Positions 1-7,793 of a DNA stretch of 64,000 nucleotides are shown piece after piece. The stretch comes from Variovorax sp. UMC13. Its GTDB lineage: Bacteria; Pseudomonadota; Gammaproteobacteria; Burkholderiales; Burkholderiaceae_C. The stretch lies in NCBI RefSeq assembly GCF_014170375.1, contig NZ_LZZW01000040.1, positions 81,976 through 145,975 on the forward strand, read 5' to 3'. A program made the translations under genes and the position numbers. The notes beneath the pieces are model-generated. The model was given only the letters and a program-made list of their open reading frames with translations. It did no database searches and had not been told where the DNA came from. Every line of letters begins with the position of its first letter. Within the stretch, counting starts at the first letter, position 1.

Positions 1-162
1 GCCGACACCATCGGCCGCGCCTTGGCATTCGTGCCGAAGGAGCGGCTGTTCCCGTGCACCAATTGCGGCCTGGCACCGATGAGCCGCGACGTGGCATGGC
101 GCAAGCTGGAAGCGCTGGCCGCAGGCACGAAGCTGGCCAAGGAACGGTTCGCCACGGCGTGA
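1..162 (+). CDS. MetE-like methyltransferase, C-terminal end (5' cut by window)
   Basis: The last 53 codons of a gene that starts outside the window. The frame runs from the first base to a TGA at 160-162 and contains PCTNCGLAP followed by a helical tail (WRKLEALAAGTKLAKERF). The FPCTNCG segment carries the C-terminal zinc-binding cysteine of cobalamin-independent methionine synthase (MetE/UROD-like, COG0620), which moves a methyl group from a methyl-folate to homocysteine. Full-length MetE and the shorter MetE-core proteins share this tail, so which one this is cannot be decided here. It converges on the lyase gene at 208. Confidence 0.75.
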   Translation, partial: ADTIGRALAFVPKERLFPCTNCGLAPMSRDVAWRKLEALAAGTKLAKERFATA

Positions 163-207
163 GGCCAAGGGCGTTCGGTCCGCCTGCGACGGCACCGGAC
201 ACCGGCC

Positions 208-1068
208 TCAGGTGTAGCGCTTCTCCAGCGCGTCCCACGCGGGCTTGTTCACCAGGCGCTGGCGTTCGGCGAAGGTCGCGACCAGGCCGCTGGACTCCTG
301 CACTTGCTTGTCGTCGCGCAACACGGTCAGCGCCTTCTGCATGCCCGCGACCGCGCCCTGCAGCGCCGCGTTGGCGTAGAGCACGATGCCGTAGCCGAGT
401 TCACCCAGGTCGGTGGCGTTGAAGATCGGCGTCTTGCCGCCGATCACCATGTTCATGAGCTGGGGCTTGGCCAGGCGCTGCGGCAGCGCGCGGATCTCGT
501 CGACCGTGGTCACGGCCTCGACGAACAGGATGTCGGCACCGGCCTCGGCGAACTTCTGGGCACGCTCGATGGCGGCCTCGAAGCCGTGCACGGCGGCGGC
601 ATCGGTGCGCGCCATGATCAGCAGGTCGGGGTCCTGGCGCGCGTCGACCGCGGCCTTGATCTTGCTCACGGCCTCTTCGGTGGCGATCACCTCCTTGCCC
701 GAGAAATGGCCGCAGCGCTTGGGCGCGACCTGGTCCTCGAACTGGATGCAGTCGGCACCGGCGCGCTCCAGCGTGCGCACCGTGTGGCGTACATTGAGCG
801 CGTTGCCGAAGCCGGTGTCGGCATCGACGATCAGCGGCACCGACACCGCATCGCGGATGCGCGCCGTGTGGTCGGCGATTTCCGCCAGGCCCATGAAGCC
901 CTGGTCGGGCATGCCGAACCACATGTTGGTGACACCGGCGCCGGTGATGTAGATCGCCTGGAAGCCCAGGTCTTCGACCACCTTGGCGGACAGCGCGTTG
1001 AAGGCGCCGGGAACAATCAGGCCGCGGCGGGCCTCGGCGAGGGACTTGAGTTGCTTGCGGGTGGACAT
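208..1068 (-). CDS. Isocitrate lyase/PEP mutase family protein, probable 2-methylisocitrate lyase
   Basis: 286-aa TIM-barrel enzyme. It has the signature KRCGH at residues 117-121 (Cys119 is the catalytic base in C-C lyases of this family), the metal-site segment VDADTGFGN (81-89) and EDQ (111-113). PrpB cleaves 2-methylisocitrate to pyruvate and succinate, the last step of the methylcitrate cycle, and position directly after prpF supports that role. The sequence is less PrpB-like than the neighbouring Prp proteins: the N-terminus is short and the middle resembles oxaloacetate decarboxylase or 2,3-dimethylmalate lyase members, so a different 2-hydroxy-diacid substrate is possible. Start ATG at 1068, 14 bases after the prpF stop. 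Confidence 0.8.
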   Translation of the reverse strand: MSTRKQLKSLAEARRGLIVPGAFNALSAKVVEDLGFQAIYITGAGVTNMWFGMPDQGFMGLAEIADHTARIRDAVSVPLIVDADTGFGNALNVRHTVRTLERAGADCIQFEDQVAPKRCGHFSGKEVIATEEAVSKIKAAVDARQDPDLLIMARTDAAAVHGFEAAIERAQKFAEAGADILFVEAVTTVDEIRALPQRLAKPQLMNMVIGGKTPIFNATDLGELGYGIVLYANAALQGAVAGMQKALTVLRDDKQVQESSGLVATFAERQRLVNKPAWDALEKRYT

Positions 1069-1082
1069 TCGAAATCTTCCAA

Positions 1083-2276
1083 TCAGAAACTGTCGCCGGG
1101 AATGCGGACCCGGCCTTCCATCAGCACGCGGGCGCTGCGGCTCATCAGGGCCTTGGTCACGACCCATTGGCCATCGACCTGGCGGGCCTCGGCACCCACG
1201 CGCAGCGTGCCCGAGGGGTGGCCGAAGCGCACGGCCTGGCGCGCGCCGCCGCCAGCCGCGAGGTTCACCAGCGTGCCGGGAATGGCGGCGGCGGTGCCGA
1301 TCGCGACCGCGGCCGTGCCCATCATGGCGTGGTGCAGCTTGCCCATCGACAGCGCGCGCACCAGCAGGTCGACGTCGGCCGCCTGCACGGCCTTGCCGCT
1401 GGAGGCGGTGTAGCCGGCGGGCGGTGCGACGAAAGCCACCTTGGGCGTGTGCTGGCGCCGGGCCGCTTCGCCGATGTGCTGGATCAGCCCCATCTTCAGC
1501 GCGCCATGCGCGCGGATGGTCTCGAACATGGCCAGCGCCTTGGCATCGCCGTTGATGGCCTCCTGCAGCTCGGTGCCGGTGTAGCCGATGTCGGCGGCGT
1601 CGAGGAAGATGGTGGGGATGCCGGCGTTGATCAGCGTGGATCGCAACGTACCCACGCCGGGCACCACCAGGTCGTCCACCACCTGGCCGGTCGGGAACAT
1701 CGCGCCACCGCCCTCGCCGTCGCCTTCGTCGGCCGGGTCGATGAATTCCAGCGCCACCTCGGCGGCCGGAAAGGTCACGCCGTCGAGTTCGAAGTCGCCG
1801 GTCTCCTGCACTTCGCCGTCGACCATCGGCACCTGCGCGACGATGGTCTTGCCGATGTTGGCCTGCCAGATGCGCACGGTGCACAGGCCGTTCTGCGGCA
1901 CGCGGGCCGGATCGATCAGGCCCTGCGAGATCGCGAAGGGCCCGACCGCGGCCGACAGGTTGCCGCAGTTGCCGGTCCATTCGACGAAGGCACTGTCGAT
2001 CGAGACCTGGCCGAAGAGATAGTCGACGTCGTGGTCCGGGCGCGTGGACGGCGACAGGATCACGGTCTTCGAGGTGGACGAGGTCGCGCCGCCCATGCCG
2101 TCGATCTGCTTGCCGTAGGGGTCGGGGCTGCCGATCACGCGCAGCAGCAGCGCATCGCGTGCCGGCCCGGCTTCGCGGGCGGCCGGCGGCAGGTCCTGCA
2201 GGCGGAAGAACACGCCCTTGCTGGTGCCGCCGCGCATGTAGACGGCGGGGATCTTGATCTGAGGTACGGATGCCAT
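1083..2276 (-). CDS. prpF: PrpF, 2-methylaconitate cis-trans isomerase
   Basis: 397-aa protein of the PrpF family (diaminopimelate-epimerase fold). It isomerises 2-methylaconitate so that aconitase can hydrate the product of AcnD. The N-terminus IPAVYMRGGTSKGVFF and the segments GMGGATSSTSK and WTGNCGNLS are the conserved substrate-binding loops of the family. Length is normal (about 395 aa). The ATG at 2276 was chosen because the frame extends upstream only through atypical, Pro/His-rich sequence overlapping acnD. It lies 22 bases after acnD, and the pair acnD-prpF is the usual replacement of PrpD in beta-proteobacteria. Confidence 0.95.
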   Translation of the reverse strand: MASVPQIKIPAVYMRGGTSKGVFFRLQDLPPAAREAGPARDALLLRVIGSPDPYGKQIDGMGGATSSTSKTVILSPSTRPDHDVDYLFGQVSIDSAFVEWTGNCGNLSAAVGPFAISQGLIDPARVPQNGLCTVRIWQANIGKTIVAQVPMVDGEVQETGDFELDGVTFPAAEVALEFIDPADEGDGEGGGAMFPTGQVVDDLVVPGVGTLRSTLINAGIPTIFLDAADIGYTGTELQEAINGDAKALAMFETIRAHGALKMGLIQHIGEAARRQHTPKVAFVAPPAGYTASSGKAVQAADVDLLVRALSMGKLHHAMMGTAAVAIGTAAAIPGTLVNLAAGGGARQAVRFGHPSGTLRVGAEARQVDGQWVVTKALMSRSARVLMEGRVRIPGDSF

Positions 2277-2298
2277 GGTGAGGGAATGGTGGTGGTCT

Positions 2299-4923
2299 TC
2301 AGGCGGCCTGCTTGTTCGCGGCCAGGAAGTCTTGCGCAAAACGCTGCAGCACGCCGCCGGCCTCGTAGATCGACACTTCCTCGGCCGTGTCGAGCCGGCA
2401 GGTCACCGGCACCTGCAGCACGTCGCCGCTCCTGCGGTGCACGACCAGCGTGAGATCGGTGCGCGGCGCGGGCCGGCCGGCCACGTCGAAGGTTTCGCTG
2501 CCGTCCAGGCCCAGCGTGAGGCGCGTGGTGCCGGGCTTGAACTCCAGCGGCAGCACGCCCATGCCCAGCAGGTTGGTGCGGTGGATGCGCTCGAAGCCTT
2601 CGGCCACCACCGTCTCGACGCCCGCCAGGCGCACGCCCTTGGCGGCCCAGTCGCGCGACGAACCCTGGCCGTAGTCGGCGCCGGCCACGATGATCAGCGG
2701 CTGCCGGCGGTTCAGGTAGGTCTCGATGGCCTCCCACATGCGCACCACCCGGCCCTCGGGCTCGAGGCGCGCCAGCGAGCCCTTCTGCTGCACGCCGTCG
2801 ACCACCGCCATCTCGTTGACCAGCTGCGGGTTGGCGAAGGTGGCGCGCATGGCCGTCAGGTGGTCGCCGCGGTGCGTGGCGTAGGAGTTGAAGTCCTCTT
2901 CCGGCAGGCCCATCTTCGCCAGGTACTCGCCCGCGGCGCTGTCCAGCAGGATCGCGTTGGAGGGCGACAGGTGGTCGGTCGTGATGTTGTCGGGCAGGAT
3001 GGCCAGCGGCCGCATGCCGCGCAGCGTGCGCGGCACGGCTGCGAGCGCGCCCACGCCCTCGCTGTCCCAGTAGGGCGGGCGCCGGATGTAGGTCGACTGC
3101 GGGCGCCAGTCGTACTGCGGGCTGACCTTCTCGCCGCTGTCCGGATGGATCGCGAACATGGGCTCGTAGACCTGGCGGAACATCTCGGGCCGCACCGAGG
3201 CCGCGACGATGGCATCGATCTCCTCGTCGCCGGGCCAGAGGTCCTGCAGGCGGATCTCCTTGCCGTCGACGACGCCCAACACGTCGCGCTCGATGTCGAA
3301 GCGGATCGTGCCCGCGATCGCGTAGGCCATCACCAGCGGCGGCGAGGCCAGGAAGGCCTGCTTGGCATAGGGATGGATGCGGCCGTCGAAGTTGCGGTTG
3401 CCCGAGAGCACTGCGGTGGCGTAGAGGTTGCGGTCGATGATCTCCTGCTGGATCGCCGGATCGAGCGCACCCGACATGCCGTTGCAGGTGGTGCAGGCGA
3501 AGGCCACGATGCCGAAGCCCAGCTGTTCGAGGTCCTTCAGCAGGTCGGCGTCGCGCAGGTAGAGCTCGACGGCCTTGGAGCCCGGTGCCAGCGAGGACTT
3601 GACCCAGGGCTTGCGCTGCAGGCCCAGCCGGTTGGCATTGCGCGCCAGCAGTGCGGCCGCGATCACGTTGCGCGGGTTCGAGGTGTTGGTGCACGAGGTG
3701 ATGGCCGCGATGATCACCGCGCCGTCGGGCATCAGGCCCGCGGCCTCCTGCTGGCGCGCCGCGTCGAGGCCGACGGCGATCTCGCGCGCGGCCAGCTGCG
3801 AGGTCGGCAGGCGGCGGTGCGGGTTCGACGGGCCGGCCATGTTGCGCACCACGCCCGAGAGGTCGAAGCGCAGCACGCGTTCGTAGCGGGCGGTCTGGAG
3901 CGCGTCGCCCCAGAAGCCGGCGGTCTTCGCGTAGCGCTCGACCAGCGCAACCTGCGTGTCCTCGCGGCCCGTGAGCCGCAGGTAGGCGAGCGTCTGCTCG
4001 TCGATGTAGAACAGCGCGGCCGTGGCGCCGTATTCGGGGCACATGTTGGAGATGGTGGCGCGGTCGCCGATGGTCAGGCCCTGCGTGCCTTCGCCGAAGA
4101 ATTCGAGATACGCGCCGACCACCTTCTGCTGGCGCAGGAATTCGGTGAGTGCCAGCACGATGTCGGTGGCGGTGATGCCCGGCTGGCGCCGGCCGGTGAG
4201 CTCGACGCCCACGATGTCGGGCAGGCGCATCCACGAGGCGCGGCCCAGCATCACGTTCTCGGCCTCGAGGCCGCCCACGCCCACCGCGATCACGCCCAGT
4301 GCATCGACGTGCGGCGTGTGGCTGTCGGTGCCCACGCAGGTGTCGGGGAAGGCCAGGCCGTCCTGCACGTAGACCACCGGCGACATCTTCTCCAGGTTGA
4401 TCTGGTGCATGATCCCGTTGCCCGCCGGGATCACCTCCATGTTGGCGAAGGCGCGCTTGGTCCACTCGATGAAGTGGAAGCGGTCCTCGTTGCGCCGGTC
4501 CTCGATCTCGCGGTTCTTCTCGAAGGCCTGAGGATCGAAGCCGCCGCACTCCACGGCCAGCGAATGGTCCACGATCAGCTGCACCGGCACCACGGGGTTC
4601 ACCTGCGCCGGGTCGCCGCCTTCGGCCGCGATCGCATCGCGCAGGCCCGCCAGGTCCACCAGCGCGGTCTGGCCCAGGATGTCGTGGCACACCACGCGCA
4701 CCGGGTACCAGGGAAAGTCGCGGTCGCGCCGGCGCTCCACGAGCTGCAGCAGGCAGTCCTCGAGGATGGCCGGGTCACAGCGCCGCACCAGGTTCTCGGC
4801 GTGCACGCGCGCGGTGTAGGGCAGGCCGTCCCAGGCGCCGGGCCGCAGGGCGTCGACCACGGCGCGCGCGTCGATGTAGTCCAGCGCGGTGCCGGGAAGT
4901 CTTTTTCGGTAGGAGGAGTTCAT
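2299..4923 (-). CDS. acnD: AcnD, Fe/S-dependent 2-methylisocitrate dehydratase
   Basis: 874-aa aconitase superfamily enzyme, usual length for AcnD. The [4Fe-4S] ligands are visible in TSCTNTSNPRN and in FACTTCNGMSG. The C-terminal swivel domain carries GADYGQGSSRDWAAKG, the substrate-phosphate/carboxylate loop of aconitases. It dehydrates 2-methylcitrate to 2-methylaconitate, which PrpF then isomerises. The start at 4923 is preceded by AGGAG-like bases on the minus strand (around 4925-4930) and begins MNSSYRKRLPG, typical of AcnD. A gap of about 135 bases separates it from prpC; it is probably still cotranscribed with prpC and prpF. Confidence 0.95.
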   Translation of the reverse strand: MNSSYRKRLPGTALDYIDARAVVDALRPGAWDGLPYTARVHAENLVRRCDPAILEDCLLQLVERRRDRDFPWYPVRVVCHDILGQTALVDLAGLRDAIAAEGGDPAQVNPVVPVQLIVDHSLAVECGGFDPQAFEKNREIEDRRNEDRFHFIEWTKRAFANMEVIPAGNGIMHQINLEKMSPVVYVQDGLAFPDTCVGTDSHTPHVDALGVIAVGVGGLEAENVMLGRASWMRLPDIVGVELTGRRQPGITATDIVLALTEFLRQQKVVGAYLEFFGEGTQGLTIGDRATISNMCPEYGATAALFYIDEQTLAYLRLTGREDTQVALVERYAKTAGFWGDALQTARYERVLRFDLSGVVRNMAGPSNPHRRLPTSQLAAREIAVGLDAARQQEAAGLMPDGAVIIAAITSCTNTSNPRNVIAAALLARNANRLGLQRKPWVKSSLAPGSKAVELYLRDADLLKDLEQLGFGIVAFACTTCNGMSGALDPAIQQEIIDRNLYATAVLSGNRNFDGRIHPYAKQAFLASPPLVMAYAIAGTIRFDIERDVLGVVDGKEIRLQDLWPGDEEIDAIVAASVRPEMFRQVYEPMFAIHPDSGEKVSPQYDWRPQSTYIRRPPYWDSEGVGALAAVPRTLRGMRPLAILPDNITTDHLSPSNAILLDSAAGEYLAKMGLPEEDFNSYATHRGDHLTAMRATFANPQLVNEMAVVDGVQQKGSLARLEPEGRVVRMWEAIETYLNRRQPLIIVAGADYGQGSSRDWAAKGVRLAGVETVVAEGFERIHRTNLLGMGVLPLEFKPGTTRLTLGLDGSETFDVAGRPAPRTDLTLVVHRRSGDVLQVPVTCRLDTAEEVSIYEAGGVLQRFAQDFLAANKQAA

Positions 4924-5058
4924 CGTGGTGGGTCGGTCGCGGGGCGCGCCGCGCGCCTCTCTGGAATCAAGGCTCGGTTCTTGTTCGGTGCGGGAGTCGT
5001 TGTGCTGCACGACTTTGGCACGGCGCCGGATCGCCGTGTGGGCATCCAGCGCCGCGCT

Positions 5059-6237
5059 TCAGCTGCGCGCCCCGATCGGCACGAACACCAGGTCTTCCGG
5101 ACCGGTGTAGTGGGCGCTCGGCCGGATGATCTTGTTGTCGACGCGCTGCTCGATCACGTGGGCCGCCCAGCCGCTGGTGCGGGCGATCACGAAGAGCGGC
5201 GTGAACATGGCCGTGGGCACGCCCATCATGTGATAGCTCACCGCGCTGAACCAGTCCAGGTTGGGGAACATCTTCTTGACCTCCCACATCACCGACTCGA
5301 GCCGCTCGGCGATGTCGTACATCTTGGTCGAGCCGGCCGCGTCGGACAGCTGCCGGGCCACGCCCTTGATCACCACGTTGCGCGGATCGCTGACCGTGTA
5401 GACCGGGTGGCCGAAGCCGATCACCACTTCCTTGGCCTCCACGCGCCGGCGGATGTCGGCCTCGGCCTCATCGGGTGCGTCGTAGCGCTTCTGGATCTCG
5501 AAGGCCACCTCGTTGGCGCCGCCGTGCTTAGGCCCGCGCAGCGCGCCAATGGCGCCAGCGATCGAGGAGTACATGTCGCTGCCGGTGCCGGCGATCACGC
5601 GCGCGGTGAAGGTCGAGGCATTGAACTCGTGCTCGGCGTAGAGGTTCAGCGAGGTGTGCATGGCGCGCACCCAGGCCTCGGATGGCTTCTCGCCGTGCAG
5701 CAGGTGCAGGAAGTGGCCGCCCATGGAGTCGTCGTCGGTTTCCACCTCGATGCGCTTGCCCTGGGTGCTCCAGTGGTACCAGTACAGCAGCATCGAGCCC
5801 AGCGAAGCCATGAGCCGGTCGGCGATGTCGCGCGCGCCGGGCAGGTTGTGGTCGTCCTTCTCGGGCAGGATGCAGCCCAGCGCCGAGACGCCGGTGCGCA
5901 TCACGTCCATCGGATGGGCGCCGGCGGGCAGGCTCTCGAGTGCGCTCTTCACGCTCGCGGGCAGGCCGCGCATGGCCTTGAGCCGCGCCTTGTAGGCCTT
6001 GAGTTCGGCCCGCGTGGGCAGCTTGCCGTGCACCAGCAGGTGCGCGATCTCCTCGAACTCGCAGACCTCGGCGATGTCCAGGATGTCGTAGCCGCGGTAG
6101 TGCAGGTCGTTGCCGGTGCGGCCGACGGTGCACAGCGCGGTGTTGCCCGCGGTCACGCCCGACAGGGCGACGGACTTCTTGGGCTTGAAGGCGGCGGCCG
6201 GTGCGGCGCGCTCGGTCAGGGTGGTCGTGGTGGTCAT
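5059..6237 (-). CDS. prpC: PrpC, 2-methylcitrate synthase
   Basis: 392-aa type II citrate synthase family protein that condenses propionyl-CoA with oxaloacetate, the entry step of the methylcitrate cycle. The N-terminus KKSVALSGVTAGNTALCTVG and the blocks YRGYDI, AEHEFNASTFTARV (catalytic His) and GFGHPVYTVSDPRN are those of PrpC rather than GltA. The ATG overlaps the stop of the upstream thioesterase gene by four bases (6234-6237), which indicates translational coupling. Citrate synthase side activity is common in the family, but the acnD-prpF context makes the propionate role very likely. Confidence 0.95.
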   Translation of the reverse strand: MTTTTTLTERAAPAAAFKPKKSVALSGVTAGNTALCTVGRTGNDLHYRGYDILDIAEVCEFEEIAHLLVHGKLPTRAELKAYKARLKAMRGLPASVKSALESLPAGAHPMDVMRTGVSALGCILPEKDDHNLPGARDIADRLMASLGSMLLYWYHWSTQGKRIEVETDDDSMGGHFLHLLHGEKPSEAWVRAMHTSLNLYAEHEFNASTFTARVIAGTGSDMYSSIAGAIGALRGPKHGGANEVAFEIQKRYDAPDEAEADIRRRVEAKEVVIGFGHPVYTVSDPRNVVIKGVARQLSDAAGSTKMYDIAERLESVMWEVKKMFPNLDWFSAVSYHMMGVPTAMFTPLFVIARTSGWAAHVIEQRVDNKIIRPSAHYTGPEDLVFVPIGARS

Positions 6238-6629
6238 GCGGTTTCCTTGTCCAGGTAAGAACGGTCGATGGCGGCGGGGCGTCCGGCGGCGTCGATCGCC
6301 ACCATCTCGAACACGCCCTTGAGAACCTCTTCCGCGGGAATGCCGGGGCTGTCGGCCAGGCCGGTCACGCACACGGTCATCGAGCTGCGGCCGATGCGGC
6401 TGACCCAGGCGCGCAGCGTGAGCTGGTGGCCCACCGGAACCGGGGCGAGGAAGTCGGCGCGCGTCACGCCGGCCATCACCACCTCGCGCTGCGCGAGCCC
6501 GCGCGCCGCCAGGAAGGCGGCCTTGGTCATGAGCTGCAGCCCCTGCCCCGCGAACAGCGTGCCGCGGTGATTGGCGTGGGCGGGCAGCACCAGTTCGTGC
6601 AGCGCGGTGGTTCCAGCGGGTGGGTTCAT
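6234..6629 (-). CDS. Hotdog-fold acyl-CoA thioesterase
   Basis: 131-aa single hotdog domain of the acyl-CoA thioesterase II / YciA type: the N-terminal loop PAHANHRGTLFAGQ corresponds to the active-site loop before the long helix, and VMAGVTRADFLAPV to the second strand. It would hydrolyse a short acyl-CoA to free acid and CoA in the cytoplasm. It is the first gene of the prp operon and overlaps prpC by four bases, so a role in relieving accumulated propionyl-CoA or methylcitryl-CoA is a reasonable inference; the actual substrate is not readable from sequence. The region upstream (6678-6723) holds the GCGAA repeats reported separately. Confidence 0.8.
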   Translation of the reverse strand: MNPPAGTTALHELVLPAHANHRGTLFAGQGLQLMTKAAFLAARGLAQREVVMAGVTRADFLAPVPVGHQLTLRAWVSRIGRSSMTVCVTGLADSPGIPAEEVLKGVFEMVAIDAAGRPAAIDRSYLDKETA

Positions 6630-6677
6630 GGCCTCGCAATCTACGCAAAGGCCTGCATCGACGGAAGGACTGAAAAG

Positions 6678-6723
6678 GCGAATCTGTGCGAAGTGAAATC
6701 CGCGAATTTGCGAAGCTTGCGAA
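6678..6723. promoter_or_regulatory. Cluster of GCGAA direct repeats upstream of the prp operon
   Basis: Five copies of GCGAA on the plus strand start at 6678, 6688, 6702, 6710 and 6719. The last two are part of TTGCGAA repeated with a 9-base period (6708-6714, 6717-6723). The block sits about 50-95 bases upstream of the thioesterase start, in the only non-coding gap ahead of the prp operon, and is more AT-rich than its flanks. It probably holds the promoter and binding sites of the adjacent LysR regulator (inference). Confidence 0.5.
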
Positions 6724-6797
6724 TTGGCAAAGGCCGCTCAGGCTGCGGGCGAAGCGTCGATGCGGCACGGGGGCGCTTCAGCGCACGCCCGCGCGGC

Positions 6798-7718
6798 TCA
6801 CTTGCGCGGGTCGCCCGCGCTCAGCACGCGCCGGATCTCGTCGGCCACCAGGTCGATCAGCGCATGGGTGGCGGCACTCAGCGGCCGGCGCTTGTGGCTG
6901 ACGCGCACCACGTGCCGCACGATGCGCGGCGACAGGATCGGGCAAACCGACAGCGTGCCCTCGTTGACCGCGCGCTGCACCACGATGCGCGGCAGGATGG
7001 TGGCGAAGCGCGAGCGCTCCACCAAGCGAACGATGGTGCTCAGCACGTCGATCTCGAACTTGGGCGCGAGCACGATGCCCTCCTGCCGGGCGGAGGCCTC
7101 CAGCACGCCGCGCAGGCCATGCCGGCGCGTGGGCAGCACCAGGTCCAGGTCGAGTTCGGGCAGCCGTGCGAGCCGCACGTTGGCGGGCAGGCGCGGGCCG
7201 TGCTCGGCGCTCGTGACCAGCAGCATGTCTTCCTCGGCCAGCGACTCGGTGGCCAGCGAGAGCTTGGCGCGCGGCTCGTTGATGATCGCGACGTCGAGCT
7301 GGCCGCTGGTCACCCAGTCGATCAGCATGGCGCTGTAGCCGACCGAGACCGTGACCTCCACGTGCGGATAGGCTTCATTGAAGCGCGACAGCGCATCGGG
7401 CAGCACGCTCTCGGCCACCGAGGAGATCAGGCCCAGCGACACATGCCCCGTGACCACCTCGCTGCGCTGCGCGAGCTGTTCGCGCGCGGTGTCGATGTCG
7501 CGCACGATGGGCAGGAACAGCCGGTACATGAGCCGCCCGTGCGCGGTGGGCGCCATGCCGCGCCGCTTGCGCTCGAACAGGGGCTGGCCCAGCTCTTCCT
7601 CCAGCTTCGCGATCTGCATGCTCAGCGTGGGCTGGACCACGTCGAGCCGCTTCGCGGCCTGCGTCATCGAGCCGTCTTCGAAGAGCGCGAGAAAGTACTG
7701 AATCTGCCGGAGGTCCAC
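6798..7718 (-). CDS. LysR-family regulator, candidate regulator of the prp operon
   Basis: 306-aa LTTR with an N-terminal winged helix-turn-helix (residues 1-60: MDLRQIQYFLALFEDGSMTQ, then AAKRLDVVQPTLSMQIAKLE) and a periplasmic-binding-protein-like effector domain. It lies upstream of and in the same direction as the thioesterase-prpC-acnD-prpF genes, 168 bases away, and about 75 bases downstream of the aldehyde dehydrogenase at 7794. It could therefore control the methylcitrate operon or, less likely by position, the HDO locus. Many prp operons use GntR or Fis-type PrpR regulators, so a LysR here would be a variant arrangement. Confidence 0.9.
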   Translation of the reverse strand: MDLRQIQYFLALFEDGSMTQAAKRLDVVQPTLSMQIAKLEEELGQPLFERKRRGMAPTAHGRLMYRLFLPIVRDIDTAREQLAQRSEVVTGHVSLGLISSVAESVLPDALSRFNEAYPHVEVTVSVGYSAMLIDWVTSGQLDVAIINEPRAKLSLATESLAEEDMLLVTSAEHGPRLPANVRLARLPELDLDLVLPTRRHGLRGVLEASARQEGIVLAPKFEIDVLSTIVRLVERSRFATILPRIVVQRAVNEGTLSVCPILSPRIVRHVVRVSHKRRPLSAATHALIDLVADEIRRVLSAGDPRK

Positions 7719-7793
7719 GCGGGCCTTGTGGTGTGAGATCGCCCGGAGGCGCGGGTGAAGCGCGATTGTAGAAGGCGCCCGCGCAGCCTTGGC

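Noticed and set aside
2275..6258. Very long plus-strand open frame antisense to acnD and prpC
   Set aside because: It is the mirror frame of two well-conserved genes in GC-rich DNA; its product is His/Arg/Gly-rich and matches nothing.
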